Assembly (NCBI RefSeq): GCF_018129085.1
Contig: NZ_JAAGBB010000022.1
Span: 1 to 64,000, forward strand
Reading direction: 5' to 3'
DNA: 64,000 nt
Source: Plastoroseomonas hellenica
GTDB taxonomy: Bacteria; Pseudomonadota; Alphaproteobacteria; Acetobacterales; Acetobacteraceae
The notes under the pieces: model-generated
Seen by the model: only the letters and a program-made list of their open reading frames with translations
What the model was told of the DNA's origin: nothing
The model's database searches: none
Shown: one piece after another, positions 19,351-28,241 of the stretch
How the letters are laid out: each line of letters opens with the position of its first letter
Position numbering within the stretch: position 1 is the first letter of the stretch
Position numbers and translations under genes: made by a program

Positions 19351-19511
19351 GAGCCTGTTTCGGAATGGGGTGGTGGTGAGCGGGCGAGGCATTTTTCGTC
19401 CCTGTCGTGTCGGGTGACGCAGCCAATGCTGGTTGCATCGGCGAGGAAGCCGGCGCGGCAGGGGCGGAAAAGGACCGCCGGATCGCCGCCGCGCCATTCC
19501 GAAACGGGCTC
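19351..19511. mobile_element. MITE-like element, copy 2 (161 bp)
   Basis: Terminal inverted repeats are GAGCCTGTTTCGGAATGG (left) and the complement of GAGCCCGTTTCGGAATGG (right). Length and interior match the copy at 3568-3728. The flanks are TCA and TTA; a TNA target would fit IS5-type transposition, but the flanks are not identical. The right end abuts the cobS TAA. Confidence 0.78.
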
Positions 19512-20519
19512 TTACCCGGCCTTCTTCAGCATGCTGCCCGAGGGCAGCTCCTCGTTGAAGCAGCGCTGGTAGTATTCGGCCACCGTCTGCCGCTCCGCCT
19601 CATCGCACTTGTTCAGGAAGGACAGGCGGAAGGCGAAGCCGATATCGCCGAAGATCTTGGCATTGTCCGCCCAGGTGATGACGGTGCGCGGCGACATGAC
19701 GGTGCTGATGTCGCCGGCGATGAAGCCGGCGCGGGTCAGGTCGGCCAGTGCCACCATCGCCTCGATCTGCTTCTTCATCTTGGCGTCGCCCTCGGCGCCG
19801 AGCTTGGCCAGCACGATCTCCGTCTCCTGCGCGTGCGGCAGGTAGTTCAGGGTGGCGACAATGTTCCAGCGGTCCATCTGGCCCTGATTGATCTGCTGGG
19901 TGCCGTGATAGAGGCCGGTGGTGTCGCCGAGCCCGACCGTATTGGCGGTCGAGAACAGGCGGAACTGCGGGTGCGGGCGGATGACGCGGTTCTGGTCGAG
20001 CAAGGTCAGCTTGCCCTCGACCTCCAGTACGCGCTGGATCACGAACATCACGTCCGGGCGGCCGGCGTCATACTCGTCGAACACCAGGGCGCAGGGATGC
20101 TGGAGCGCCCAGGGCAGGATGCCCTCACGGAACTCGGTGATCTGCTTGCCGTCCTTCAGGACGATCGCGTCCTTGCCGATCAGGTCGATGCGGCTGATGT
20201 GGCTGTCGAGGTTGACGCGGATGCAGGGCCAGTTGAGGCGCGCCGCGACCTGCTCGATATGGGTCGACTTGCCGGTGCCGTGATAGCCTTGGATCATCAC
20301 GCGGCGGTTGAAGGCGAAGCCGGCGAGAATCGCGAGCGTCGTCTCCTTGTCGAAGCGGTAGGTGGTGTCGAACTCCGGCACATGCTCGGTGCGCGTCGAA
20401 AAGGCGGGCACGTCGAGATCGATGTCGACGCCGAAGACCTCGCGCGCATTCACGGTGATGTCCGGGACATCGATCGCCGAGGTGGGACGGATTTCTGCGA
20501 GGTTCGCAACCTTGGTCAT
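19512..20519 (-). CDS. cobS: Aerobic cobaltochelatase subunit CobS
   Basis: 335 residues. This is the AAA+ ATPase partner of CobT. Walker A is [20 protein letters not shown], Walker B is [16 protein letters not shown], and the sensor region includes [20 protein letters not shown]. It powers cobalt insertion in aerobic vitamin B12 synthesis. The start was set at the ATG at 20519 ([20 protein letters not shown]), the family N-terminus. It is preceded 55 bp upstream by the J-domain gene in the common alphaproteobacterial order bolA / J-domain / cobS / cobT. Confidence 0.97.
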   Translation of the reverse strand: MTKVANLAEIRPTSAIDVPDITVNAREVFGVDIDLDVPAFSTRTEHVPEFDTTYRFDKETTLAILAGFAFNRRVMIQGYHGTGKSTHIEQVAARLNWPCIRVNLDSHISRIDLIGKDAIVLKDGKQITEFREGILPWALQHPCALVFDEYDAGRPDVMFVIQRVLEVEGKLTLLDQNRVIRPHPQFRLFSTANTVGLGDTTGLYHGTQQINQGQMDRWNIVATLNYLPHAQETEIVLAKLGAEGDAKMKKQIEAMVALADLTRAGFIAGDISTVMSPRTVITWADNAKIFGDIGFAFRLSFLNKCDEAERQTVAEYYQRCFNEELPSGSMLKKAG

Positions 20520-20574
20520 TGTCGTCCGGTGCTCTTGTTCGAATGATGATCCTAGGGCGGGATTCCGCGTCCGG

Positions 20575-21186
20575 CTACCCGGCGGCTGGCGCCGGCGAAG
20601 CCTCCATCGCGGCACTCCGCGGCATCAGGCGCTTCCGCAGCAGGCTATAGGCACGGTTGATGTCCTTCAGCCGTTCCTCCGCATCCCGGTTGCCGCCATT
20701 GGCGTCCGGGTGGAAGCGCTTGGCCAGCTCCTTGTAGCGGGCGCGCAGCGTCGGCTGGTCGAGCGGCCAGGTCAGGTCGAGTACGTCCAGCGCAGCGCGC
20801 AGCTCGGGCGGCGTCTCGTCCCGTGCCGGGCGGCGGGGCGCCTGCCCGGCCCCCTCGCGGAACAGCCCGAGCGGATCGCGCAGCAGCGACGGGTCGATCG
20901 GGCGGGCGGAGCCGAGGCGGCCAAGCGGCCAGGTCGGGCGCTGCCAGCCGGCATCGGCCCGTATATGCCCCTCGATCTCGTTCGGACCAAGACCCTTGTA
21001 GTAGTCCCAGGCCGCATTGTAGGCGCGCACATGCGCCAGGCAGAACCAGCGGTACTCGCGAAGATGCCGGCGATCGACGGGCGCGCGATACTCACCGGGC
21101 TCGGGACAATCCGGCTGGTCGCAGGGACGCGGCGGGGTCTCGGGCTCGGCCGTGAAGCTCCGCGTTCGCTCTCCGCGTCTGGCCAT
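20575..21186 (-). CDS. J-domain (DnaJ-like) protein
   Basis: 203 residues. The J domain is at the C-terminus (about 130-195) with the diagnostic HPD in [12 protein letters not shown] and the helix-IV part [12 protein letters not shown]. The N-terminal half has two pairs of Cys/His residues ([12 protein letters not shown] and FCLAH) that could bind a metal. It probably stimulates a DnaK-type ATPase. This DnaJ-like form, lacking the Gly/Phe and zinc-finger regions of true DnaJ, is the one usually found beside cobS in alphaproteobacteria. It is divergent from the bolA-type gene. Confidence 0.9.
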   Translation of the reverse strand: MARRGERTRSFTAEPETPPRPCDQPDCPEPGEYRAPVDRRHLREYRWFCLAHVRAYNAAWDYYKGLGPNEIEGHIRADAGWQRPTWPLGRLGSARPIDPSLLRDPLGLFREGAGQAPRRPARDETPPELRAALDVLDLTWPLDQPTLRARYKELAKRFHPDANGGNRDAEERLKDINRAYSLLRKRLMPRSAAMEASPAPAAG

Positions 21187-21275
21187 GGACCGGTTATGGG
21201 CGTGCCGCCGCAGCTCCGCAAGCGGCTGGAGGATGCTGGACAGCCATGCGTGCCCTTGCCAGATGTGGGGGTGAC

Positions 21276-21560
21276 ATGAGCACCCGTGCCGAGCGAATCG
21301 AAGATGCCCTGCGCGCCGCCTATCCGGGCGCCGCGATCCGCGTCGTGGACGACAGCGATCGCCATGCCGGCCATGCCGGCGCGCGGCCGGGCGGCGAGAC
21401 GCATTATAACGTCCTGGTGGTGGCGGAGGGTTTCGCGGGCCTGACCCGCGTCGCACGGTCGCGCGCCGTGCATGCGCTGCTGGCCACGGAATTCGCGGGT
21501 GGCCTGCATGCCTTGTCGCTGACCTTGCGCACCCCGGAGGAAACGGCCCGGGCCGGCTGA
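21276..21560 (+). CDS. BolA family protein
   Basis: 94 residues. It has the BolA fold signature: N-terminal helix RAERIEDALRAAYPGAAIRV, then GGETHYNVLVVAEGF and RVARSRAVHALLATEF with the C-terminal His in GGLHALSL. BolA proteins work with monothiol glutaredoxins in iron-sulfur and redox signalling. ATG 21276 is preceded by GGGGG; an upstream in-frame ATG at 21246 is less likely. It is divergently arranged with the J-domain gene across 89 bp. Confidence 0.92.
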   Translation: MSTRAERIEDALRAAYPGAAIRVVDDSDRHAGHAGARPGGETHYNVLVVAEGFAGLTRVARSRAVHALLATEFAGGLHALSLTLRTPEETARAG

Positions 21561-21590
21561 CGCCCCGGTCAGGGCTTCAGAACAAGGACG

Positions 21591-21618
21591 AAAAAGGAAA
21601 GGGGCGCTTGCGCGCCCC
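21591..21618 (-). terminator. Rho-independent terminator of the small gene 21625-21849
   Basis: On the minus strand GGGGCGC-GCAA-GCGCCCC is followed by TTTCCTTTTT, starting 6 bases after the stop codon. Confidence 0.75.
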
Positions 21619-21624
21619 GGACCG

Positions 21625-21849
21625 TCACACCCTGAGGTCGAGCAACGACCCGCGTGGCAGGTTCTGTGCCGGGGGCGGGGGCACCGCCTGCAGCGGCCGC
21701 TGCGCCGGGTCGACCGGGCGCGCCGTCTGCGCACCATAGGTCGAGGAGGAGTCCCGAACGCCCTGCACACCACCCTGGATGCCGGCGTTGCGCGAGACCT
21801 CCGTGGTGAAGGCCGCGAGGCTGTTGAGGCTGATCATGTCGAGGATCAT
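21625..21849 (-). CDS. Small hypothetical protein, Pro-rich tail
   Basis: 74 residues, starting MILDMISLNSLAAFTTEVSR; the tail is rich in Pro/Gln (PLQAVPPPPAQNLPRG). No signal peptide or membrane segment is seen. The size and ending are those of small conserved hypothetical proteins of this kind of bacterium, but I cannot assign a function. The ATG at 21849 is preceded by GGGG; the next ATG at 21837 is the alternative start. A good terminator follows, which supports real expression. Confidence 0.6.
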   Translation of the reverse strand: MILDMISLNSLAAFTTEVSRNAGIQGGVQGVRDSSSTYGAQTARPVDPAQRPLQAVPPPPAQNLPRGSLLDLRV

Positions 21850-22117
21850 GAGCCCCAAGGGTGAAGAATTCGTCAACGCGCCGCCCCGGCGCCGTGTCGT
21901 GTGGCGCGGCAGCGAACGGGGTGGGGGCACCGGACGAATGCGCATGGCGACAGCATCGGGCAATTGGTTGTTAACACTCTAGCAACCATTGCGTGCAGCT
22001 TGTCCGGCCTTATTGCCCGGTATTCCCGCTGGCCCCGGCAGCCAAATCCCGCGACCGGGCGTTTCCCGCCGGCCCCGGCTTGCTCTATGGATGGGGCAAC
22101 CCGGACGGAGGCACCGA

Positions 22118-22564
22118 ATGAAGCGGTTCTGGCAGATGGCGATTCTGGCCCTGCCCCTGTTGGCGACCGGCGCCGATGCGCAGCAGGCCGGCGGCCCGCC
22201 GCATGCCTGGCTTTTTGGCTCCTGGACCGGCGGCACCAACCTGGCGAGCGACACCGGGCCCGCCTGTTTCGGGCAGCCGACGGTGATCTTCACCCGCGAT
22301 GTCGTGATGCGGGCCGCGGTGCTCGATGTCGGCTATCGCCAGCGCGCGATCGAAACGGTCGCCGGGCGGGCGAACGGGGTCGAGATCCGGCTGGTCCCGG
22401 CGGCGCCGACCGGCGCGATCGCCGCCCGGCTGCCGCCCGATATCGGCTTCGGCTGCAGCGGCAACCCGAATCTGCTGGTCGTGGAGCGGCGCGGCGACAA
22501 CGAGATCACCTTCCCCGGCTGCAACGACTTCCCGCTGACCCTCAAGCGCTGCGGGGTGCCGTGA
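22118..22564 (+). CDS. Hypothetical secreted protein
   Basis: 148 residues with a clear signal peptide (MKRFWQMAILALPLLATGADA, cleaved before QQAGG). The mature part opens WLFGSWTGGTNLASDT, resembling lipocalin-like small periplasmic proteins, and has three Cys residues that could form a disulfide (FGCSGNP, FPGCNDF, LKRCGVP). No function can be given. The R5 repeat begins at its stop codon, and the racemase gene follows after about 65 bp, perhaps in the same transcript. Confidence 0.7.
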   Translation: MKRFWQMAILALPLLATGADAQQAGGPPHAWLFGSWTGGTNLASDTGPACFGQPTVIFTRDVVMRAAVLDVGYRQRAIETVAGRANGVEIRLVPAAPTGAIAARLPPDIGFGCSGNPNLLVVERRGDNEITFPGCNDFPLTLKRCGVP

Positions 22565-22614
22565 CCCCGCCCGATGATCGGAGCGCCGAAGGGCGCGGAG
22601 ATCTGAATCGGGCG
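22562..22614 (+). repeat. R5 repeat, copy 2 (53 bp, begins at a stop codon)
   Basis: Matches 1397-1449 at 49 of 53 positions. It again begins with the TGA of the upstream gene and has the hairpin GCGCC-GAAG-GGCGC. Here it is intergenic and ends 14 bp before the next ATG. Confidence 0.8.
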
Positions 22615-22628
22615 GGCAAGGGCAAGTC

Positions 22629-23258
22629 ATGCGGATCGCCCTGATCCACGCGCTGCGCCACTCGCCGCCGGCGATCGAGGCCGCCTTCGCGCGGCTCTGG
22701 CCAGAGCCGACCCTGATGAACCTGCTGGACGACAGCCTCTCGGCCGACCTGGCGCGGGACGGGGCGCTGACATCAGCGATGTTCGACCGTTTCCTGGCGC
22801 TGTCCCGCTATGCGGTCGGAACCGGCACGGACGGCATCCTCTTTACCTGCTCCGCCTTTGGGCCCTGCATCGACGCCGTGGCGCGCGAGTTCCCGAAGAT
22901 CCCGGTGCTGAAGCCGAACGAAGCCATGATCGAGGAGGCCGAGGGCGCCGGGCGCCGCATCGGCCTGCTCGCGACCTTCGCCGGCACGCTCAGGACCATG
23001 CCGGAGGAGTTCCCGGCCGGCACGACGGTGGTGACCAAGCTTGCGGAAGGCGCGCTCGCCGCGCTCGATGCCGGCGACGTCGCGGCGCATGACCGGCTGG
23101 CGGCCGAGGCTGCCAGGGACCTCGCGGATTGCGACGCCATCGCCCTCGGTCAGTTCAGCCTCGCCCGCGCCGCCCCGCAGGTGGAGCAGGCCACCGGGAA
23201 ACGGGTTTTGACGACACCGGACAGCGCAGTATTGAAGCTGAAGAGTCTTTTGAGTTAG
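22629..23258 (+). CDS. Aspartate/glutamate racemase superfamily protein
   Basis: 209 residues. It has the first catalytic Cys region (GILFTCSAFGPCIDAVA) and RRIGLLATFAGTLRTM. The second Cys of the usual pair is replaced: the matching segment reads AIALGQFSLARAAPQ. The family pattern CSAFG/QFS(L/M)A is known from uncharacterised racemase-like proteins, so the enzyme may act as an isomerase or decarboxylase of another type. The ATG at 22629 gives the family N-terminus MRIALIHALRHSPPAIEAAF. R1 copy C follows its TAG directly. Confidence 0.8.
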   Translation: MRIALIHALRHSPPAIEAAFARLWPEPTLMNLLDDSLSADLARDGALTSAMFDRFLALSRYAVGTGTDGILFTCSAFGPCIDAVAREFPKIPVLKPNEAMIEEAEGAGRRIGLLATFAGTLRTMPEEFPAGTTVVTKLAEGALAALDAGDVAAHDRLAAEAARDLADCDAIALGQFSLARAAPQVEQATGKRVLTTPDSAVLKLKSLLS

Positions 23259-23409
23259 GCCTCAGACGCCGGCGCCGGCATCCGCCGGCTTGGCTTGCGC
23301 GCCGTCAGGTCGCATTGACGACATCGGTCGGTCGCGCGCGGGGCCGCGTTCGCGGCCCCGGGGTATCGCTTCGCTCACCCCGCAGGAACGGGGGGCGGCC
23401 TGCGGCCGC
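23259..23409 (+). repeat. R1 structured 3' element, copy C
   Basis: It starts at the base after the racemase TAG with GCCTCAGACGCCGGCG. The variable stem is GCCGGC-ATCC-GCCGGC, the constant hairpin GGGGCCGCGTTCGCGGCCCC, and it ends GCGGCCTGCGGCCGC. It fills the gap between two convergent genes. Confidence 0.87.
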
Positions 23410-23425
23410 GTTCGTGGGGCGGATT

Positions 23426-24415
23426 TCAGCCCTTCTCGCTGTCGAGATGGGCCATCTGGGCGGCGGCGTAGCGCTCGCCGGCGGCCGAACCCTTTGGCAC
23501 CGCCGCTTCGATCGCCGCGATATCGGCCGGTGCAAGCGCCGCCTCGAAAGCGCCGAGCGTCTCCGCGAGCTGGTCGCGCCGCCGGGCGCCTGCCAGGGTC
23601 ACGATGTCCTGCCCTTGCGCCGCGACCCAGGCGAGGGCCGCCTGTGCGACCGTCAGGCCGCGCGCCTTGGCGACCGCGGCCAGCGCCTCCACCAGCGCCA
23701 GGTTGCGCGCCAGGTTCTCGCCCTGGAAGCGCGGGCTGTGGGCGCGGAAATCACCGGCGCCGGCCGGCCTGTAGTGGCCGCTGAGCAAGCCCCGCGACAA
23801 GGCGCCATAGGCGGTGATGCCGATGCCGAGCGCGCGGCAGGTCGGCAGGACCGCATCCTCGATGCCGCGCGAGATCAGGGAATATTCGATCTGCAGGTCG
23901 GTGATCGGGTGCACGGCGGCGGCGCGGCGGAGCGTTTCCGACCCCACTTCTGACAGGCCGATATGGCGGATCATGCCGGCCTTCACCATCTCGGCCATCG
24001 CGCCCACCGTCTCCTCGATCGGCACCGCCGGATCGAGCCGGGCCGGGCGGTAGATGTCAATGTGATCGACGCCGAGCCGCACCAGCGAATAGGCCAGGGC
24101 GGTCTTCATCGCCGCCGGCCGCGCGTCGAAGCCGATCCAGCCGCCGGCTGGGTCGCGCTGCGCGCCGAACTTCACGCTGATCACCACCCGGTCGCGCGGG
24201 CGGCCCTTCAGCGCCTCCGCGATCAGGAGCTCATTGTGGCCCATGCCGTAGAAATCGCCGGTGTCGAGCAGGGTAACCCCCGCCTCCAGCGCCGCATGGA
24301 TGGTGGCGATGCTCTCGGCGCGTTCGGCGGCGCCATACATCCCCGACATGCCCATGCAGCCGAGGCCGAGGGCGGATACCTGCGGGCCGGTGCGGCCCAG
24401 CTTGCGCTGCTGCAT
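23426..24415 (-). CDS. Aldo/keto reductase (YajO/AKR11-13-like)
   Basis: 329 residues, a TIM-barrel NADPH-dependent oxidoreductase. The N-terminus is QQRKLGRTGPQVSALGLGCM; the catalytic Asp and Tyr lie in LLDTGDFYGMGHNELL and the Lys in VVISVKFGAQ. The usual catalytic His position reads IDIYRPARLDP, so that His appears to be replaced, as in a subset of this family. NADP-binding residues lie in IVTLAGARRRDQLAETLGAF. The substrate is unknown. It is divergent from the LysR gene at 24530, which may control it. Confidence 0.9.
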   Translation of the reverse strand: MQQRKLGRTGPQVSALGLGCMGMSGMYGAAERAESIATIHAALEAGVTLLDTGDFYGMGHNELLIAEALKGRPRDRVVISVKFGAQRDPAGGWIGFDARPAAMKTALAYSLVRLGVDHIDIYRPARLDPAVPIEETVGAMAEMVKAGMIRHIGLSEVGSETLRRAAAVHPITDLQIEYSLISRGIEDAVLPTCRALGIGITAYGALSRGLLSGHYRPAGAGDFRAHSPRFQGENLARNLALVEALAAVAKARGLTVAQAALAWVAAQGQDIVTLAGARRRDQLAETLGAFEAALAPADIAAIEAAVPKGSAAGERYAAAQMAHLDSEKG

Positions 24416-24529
24416 CTGTCTCTCCTGCCGCCGCCATGCGGCGCCTTGTTGCGGTGCGCCCTATCTGCGCCCGACCAGGCTGTGCGATAATCCGCTCATC
24501 ACGGAACGCCCTGTTCGGATTGGCGCACA

Positions 24530-25489
24530 ATGCCGGAGCCTGACCTCGCCGACCTCCAGGCCTTCGCCGCTGTAGCGGCAGCGCGCAGCTTCCGCGGTGC
24601 GGCCTATCGCCGCGGCCTCTCCGCTTCGGCGCTCAGCGAGGCGGTGCGGCGGCTGGAGGCGCGGCTCGGCCTGCGCCTCCTGAACCGCACCACCCGCAGC
24701 GTGACGCCGACCGAGGCCGGCCAGCGCCTGCTCGACCGCCTGGCGCCGGCGCTCCGCGAGGTGACGGAGGCGCTGGATGCCGTGAACAGCCTGCGCGACA
24801 GCCCGACCGGCACGCTGCGGCTGAACGTGCCGGGCATCGTGGCCCGCGTCGTGCTGCCGCCGATCATCGGCCCCTTCCTCCGCCGCCACCCCGGCATCGC
24901 AGTCGAGATCCAGGCCGAGGACAGTTTCATCGACGTGCTCGCCGAGGGCTTCGACGCCGGCGTCCGCTACGACGAGCGGCTGGAGCGGGACATGATCGCC
25001 GTGCCGATCGGCCCCCGCACGCAGCGCTTCGTCGCCGCGGCCGCCCCGGCCTACCTCGCCGCGCGCGGCCTGCCCGAGCACCCGAACGACCTGCTGGCGC
25101 ATGACTGCATCCGCCACCGCTTCCACGGCGGCGCCATGGCCATCTGGGAATTCGAGCGCGAAGGCGAGACCGTGAAGATCAGCCCCGAGGGCCGGCTGAC
25201 CAGCAACGCCCCCGACCTGCAGATCGCGGCCGCCACACAAGGGCTCGGCATCATCGCCAGCTTCGAGGAATTCCTCGCTCCCGCCCTCGCCGCCGGCGCC
25301 CTGGTCCCCGTCCTGGAACCCTGGTGGCAACGCTTTTCCGGCCCCTTCCTCTACTTCCCGAGCCGCCGCCACATGCCAGGCCCGCTCCGCGCCTTCGTGG
25401 ATTTCCTGCGGGATGGTTCTACCGTAGCGACGCCGCTGGTGGGTTCCGACCGGGGAGGGGACATTCCTCGGCTCTCTTTGTCCACCTGA
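24530..25489 (+). CDS. LysR-family transcriptional regulator
   Basis: 319 residues. The N-terminal winged helix (LADLQAFAAVAAARSFRGAA, SASALSEAVRRLEARLGLRL, NRTTRSVTPTEAGQRLL) is followed by a periplasmic-binding-protein-like effector domain (about 90-300). It matches the group that regulates adjacent oxidoreductase genes. It shares a 114 bp divergent promoter region with the aldo/keto reductase gene, the classic LysR arrangement. Confidence 0.93.
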   Translation: MPEPDLADLQAFAAVAAARSFRGAAYRRGLSASALSEAVRRLEARLGLRLLNRTTRSVTPTEAGQRLLDRLAPALREVTEALDAVNSLRDSPTGTLRLNVPGIVARVVLPPIIGPFLRRHPGIAVEIQAEDSFIDVLAEGFDAGVRYDERLERDMIAVPIGPRTQRFVAAAAPAYLAARGLPEHPNDLLAHDCIRHRFHGGAMAIWEFEREGETVKISPEGRLTSNAPDLQIAAATQGLGIIASFEEFLAPALAAGALVPVLEPWWQRFSGPFLYFPSRRHMPGPLRAFVDFLRDGSTVATPLVGSDRGGDIPRLSLST

Positions 25490-25571
25490 GGAGGGGGCGA
25501 CTGGGAAGGGCACCGAGCAGGTCGATCCAGGGGCGCTTGTTTTCGCGCTACCCGTACTCCGCAGCGCGAGA

Positions 25572-26444
25572 ATGGCGAATGTTGCCAGTGCACGCATTCG
25601 GATGTTATTGAATTCAGAAATTAATTTGCAATATATTCGGCACATCGCAGGAAATTTATCGACATACTCTTGGATATTTCAGAAAAGAATATCTTTGTTT
25701 CTGGATCGCGGCGGCCGAGTTGTGGGATCCACTCAGCCATTCCGGAATGAGGCATCACGAATGATTCTGACAACCGGCATAGCTGAGATCAGCCGGATGT
25801 TCCGGCAGCGATTCCTGCCCGGCACCACCGTCCACGTGCTGCCGGGCAATTCGGATCGCATCGCGCAGGCGGCAAGAATGGCGGGGATGAATATTGCGTT
25901 CCGGGCCGCCTCGCTCTGGCCGTTCCCCGATCTGATTGATGGTCTCTCCCGCAGGGGTACCCCAGGTGTCGAGCTTGTAGGGCGCGACGAAATCGCCCAG
26001 CACAACGCCGTCCGCGACTTTCTCGTTACCGGCATCCGGTCTGCGCCCGGCGGGGCAGCGATCATCGAGGTCCCGCTTCGGGCAACGATGAGCGCGTTGC
26101 GCGCGGATGCAGATATCGTCGCGCGCAGCCCGCGTCTTCCCGGCGCGGCGGGGCAGGTCTTCTTCGAAGTCAAGACGGGCAGATTTTCGGAGATCCGGCC
26201 CAATCAAGGCTATGTATACTCGCTCGCTTTGATCGGCCAGCACGTGAGGAGTGAACATCCCGGTCTGCAGACGGTCGGCCTCGTGCCGGGTGCGCCATTG
26301 CCGCCGATGGACTTCATCCTGGCCCATACCGATCCGCGCGATCGGGACATAAGGTTCGCACTCATTCTTGCATCGCAGGTGGCGCGCGAACAGTCGCTGG
26401 CGCAAATCATGGCGCATGTCGAGGCGGTGCGGTCGGCTCCTTAG
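25572..26444 (+). CDS. Probable toxin with restriction-endonuclease-fold C-terminal domain
   Basis: 290 residues. Residues 175-250 show a PD-(D/E)xK-type site: Asp181 in RADADIVARS, then Glu199-Val-Lys201 in VFFEVKTGRFSEIRP, then Asn211-Gln212 and Tyr214 in NQGYVYSLALIG. This layout is typical of REase-fold toxin domains. The first 170 residues have no clear family and no signal peptide. The first 170 bp are strikingly AT-rich for this genome, which suggests recent acquisition. An NTF2-fold immunity-like gene follows after 42 bp. The start at 25572 has a weak ribosome site, so the N-terminus may be a remnant of a longer toxin. Confidence 0.6.
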   Translation: MANVASARIRMLLNSEINLQYIRHIAGNLSTYSWIFQKRISLFLDRGGRVVGSTQPFRNEASRMILTTGIAEISRMFRQRFLPGTTVHVLPGNSDRIAQAARMAGMNIAFRAASLWPFPDLIDGLSRRGTPGVELVGRDEIAQHNAVRDFLVTGIRSAPGGAAIIEVPLRATMSALRADADIVARSPRLPGAAGQVFFEVKTGRFSEIRPNQGYVYSLALIGQHVRSEHPGLQTVGLVPGAPLPPMDFILAHTDPRDRDIRFALILASQVAREQSLAQIMAHVEAVRSAP

Positions 26445-26486
26445 GATATTCCCGCGTTGCGAAGCACCGGGCTTGGAGGATCAACC

Positions 26487-26825
26487 ATGGCGCTGTTCCC
26501 GAACCTCAGCGGAGCCAGCCAGTGGGAAGCCTGGATGGGCACCAACTTCCAACTGCTCGACACGCCGGAGAAGGCGATCGATTTCGCGGAGACCGTCGTG
26601 CGCGTGGCTTATGGTCCTGAGCAGGTGGCGCAGGAGCGCCCGTTCGTTGCTGAGGATCTGGGTGACAAATGGAGAGTGCACGGCGAGAACCGGGGTTTGC
26701 ATGCGCTACCGTTCTTCGCGGTGTCGTCGATTGTCACACTGGTCAAGAAGACCGGTGTCATCGTCGATTTTCAGCTCTCTATGCCTTTGGGCCCGGGCCT
26801 CCAAAGGCGACTGAGAAATGAGTAA
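26487..26825 (+). CDS. Probable NTF2-fold immunity protein
   Basis: 112 residues. AIDFAETVVRVAYGPEQVAQ and ERPFVAEDLGDKWRVHG resemble NTF2-like immunity proteins, which have the same 'YG...RPF...LGDxWxVxG' run. The ATG at 26487 follows a strong ribosome site (TTGGAGG). It lies 42 bp downstream of the REase-fold gene on the same strand, the usual toxin then immunity order. It presumably binds and blocks that nuclease. Confidence 0.6.
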   Translation: MALFPNLSGASQWEAWMGTNFQLLDTPEKAIDFAETVVRVAYGPEQVAQERPFVAEDLGDKWRVHGENRGLHALPFFAVSSIVTLVKKTGVIVDFQLSMPLGPGLQRRLRNE

Positions 26826-26924
26826 TCTGATGTGACCGTCGGCTCCCGGGGGCTCCTAAAGGGTGTCAACCGCACGGCTTTAAGTGAAGGGGGCCGGGGA
26901 ATGTCTCCACTCCCCGCGGCACCA

Positions 26925-28151
26925 CTACTCCGCGGGAACCGCGAGGGGCCGCGGCGTGGGGTCGCGCACGGGCAGGTGGATCAGGGCGGCGAAGGCGGAG
27001 GCCAGGATGCCGATGATCCACATCTGGTCGTAGCTGCCGGTGCGGTCGAAGACGAGGCCGCCGACCCAGGCGCCGGCGAAGCCGCCCACCTGGTGGCCGA
27101 GGAAGACCAGGCCGAAGATCGTCGCCAGCCAGCGGGTGCCGAAGTTGCGCGCCACCAGCGCCACGGTCGGCGGCACGGTGGAGAGCCAGAGCAGGCCCAT
27201 CAGGGCGCTGAAGACCAGCACGGTGGCCGTGGTCTTCTCGGCGAAGAAGAAAGCGGTCATCAGCACGCCGCGCGTGGCGTAGATCGCGACCAGCAGCTCC
27301 CGCCGCCGCCATTTCTGCGACAGCTCGCCCGAGATCAGGGACCCTGCGACGTTGAACAGCCCGATCAGGCTGATGGCGCCGGCGCCCACGTAGAGCGGCA
27401 GGCCGCAGAGATGCACGAAGCCCGGCAGGTGCACGGTCAGGAAGCTGACATGCAGGCCGCAGACGAAGAAGCCGAAGAACAGGCACCAGAAGGTGCCGGA
27501 GCGCATGGCGCGGGACAGCGCGTGGCTGGCGGTCTCGTTGTCGGCGACGCCGACTTTGGAGGCGGCCGGGGCGTCGGTGAGCGGCAGCGCGAGGGGGATC
27601 ATGACCAGCGTCAGCCCGGCCAGGAAGAGCAGCGCGCCCTGCCAGCCGAGCAGGCCGATCGCCTGCGCCGCGATCGGCACCACCAGGAACTGCCCGAAGC
27701 TGCTGCCGGCGGTGCCGAGCCCGACCGCGCGGCCGCGCAGGTTCTCGGGCAGCAGGCGGGTGAGGGAAGCGATGACCACCGGCATCCCGGCCGCCGAGAC
27801 GGCGATCCCCATGCCGAGCCCGGCGAAGAGGGTGAAGAGCGCCAGATTGTCGGTCAGCGCCATGCCGAGCGTCGCGAGGCCATAGAGCACCGCGCCGCCC
27901 ATGATCACCGCGCGGCCGCCAATGCGGTCGGCGATCTGCCCGCAGACCGGCTGCGCGACGCCGTTGACCAGCACCTGGAGCGCGAGCGCGAAGGCGTAGT
28001 CGGAGCGGCCCCAGGCATGCGCCTCGGTCATCGGTGCGAGGAACAGGCCGAAGCTCTGGCGTATGCCCATCGCGAGCGCCGCCGCCAGGACGGCGCAGCC
28101 GATGAGCAGGCCAGCGGGGACAGCGAGGCTACGGGTGGAGGTGCCGCTCAT
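26925..28151 (-). CDS. MFS transporter, oxalate/formate or monocarboxylate type
   Basis: 408 residues with about 12 membrane helices. Motifs include MGIRQSFGLFLAPMTEAH in helix 1 and the loop 2-3 motif GQIADRIGGRAVIMGGA. The pattern resembles OFA/MCT-like MFS carriers that move small carboxylates. It lies downstream of malate synthase G on the same strand, so glycolate, glyoxylate or oxalate is a reasonable guess for the substrate. A 26 bp tandem repeat lies between the two genes. Confidence 0.85.
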   Translation of the reverse strand: MSGTSTRSLAVPAGLLIGCAVLAAALAMGIRQSFGLFLAPMTEAHAWGRSDYAFALALQVLVNGVAQPVCGQIADRIGGRAVIMGGAVLYGLATLGMALTDNLALFTLFAGLGMGIAVSAAGMPVVIASLTRLLPENLRGRAVGLGTAGSSFGQFLVVPIAAQAIGLLGWQGALLFLAGLTLVMIPLALPLTDAPAASKVGVADNETASHALSRAMRSGTFWCLFFGFFVCGLHVSFLTVHLPGFVHLCGLPLYVGAGAISLIGLFNVAGSLISGELSQKWRRRELLVAIYATRGVLMTAFFFAEKTTATVLVFSALMGLLWLSTVPPTVALVARNFGTRWLATIFGLVFLGHQVGGFAGAWVGGLVFDRTGSYDQMWIIGILASAFAALIHLPVRDPTPRPLAVPAE

Positions 28152-28241
28152 ATCCGACTCCCGGACTTGGAGACCGAGAGTGTCATCCGGGGCGGCCGCC
28201 CACCATGGCGCCCGGCGCAGGTCTCCCCGCGCCGGCCATGC

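Noticed and set aside
16729-19572. 947-codon open frame opposite cobT and the GST gene
   Set aside because: Antisense shadow; it spans two real genes and a repeat.
26826-26924. Terminator between the immunity gene and the MFS gene
   Set aside because: GGGGA/TCCCC-type inverted repeats are present but weak and without a T-run.
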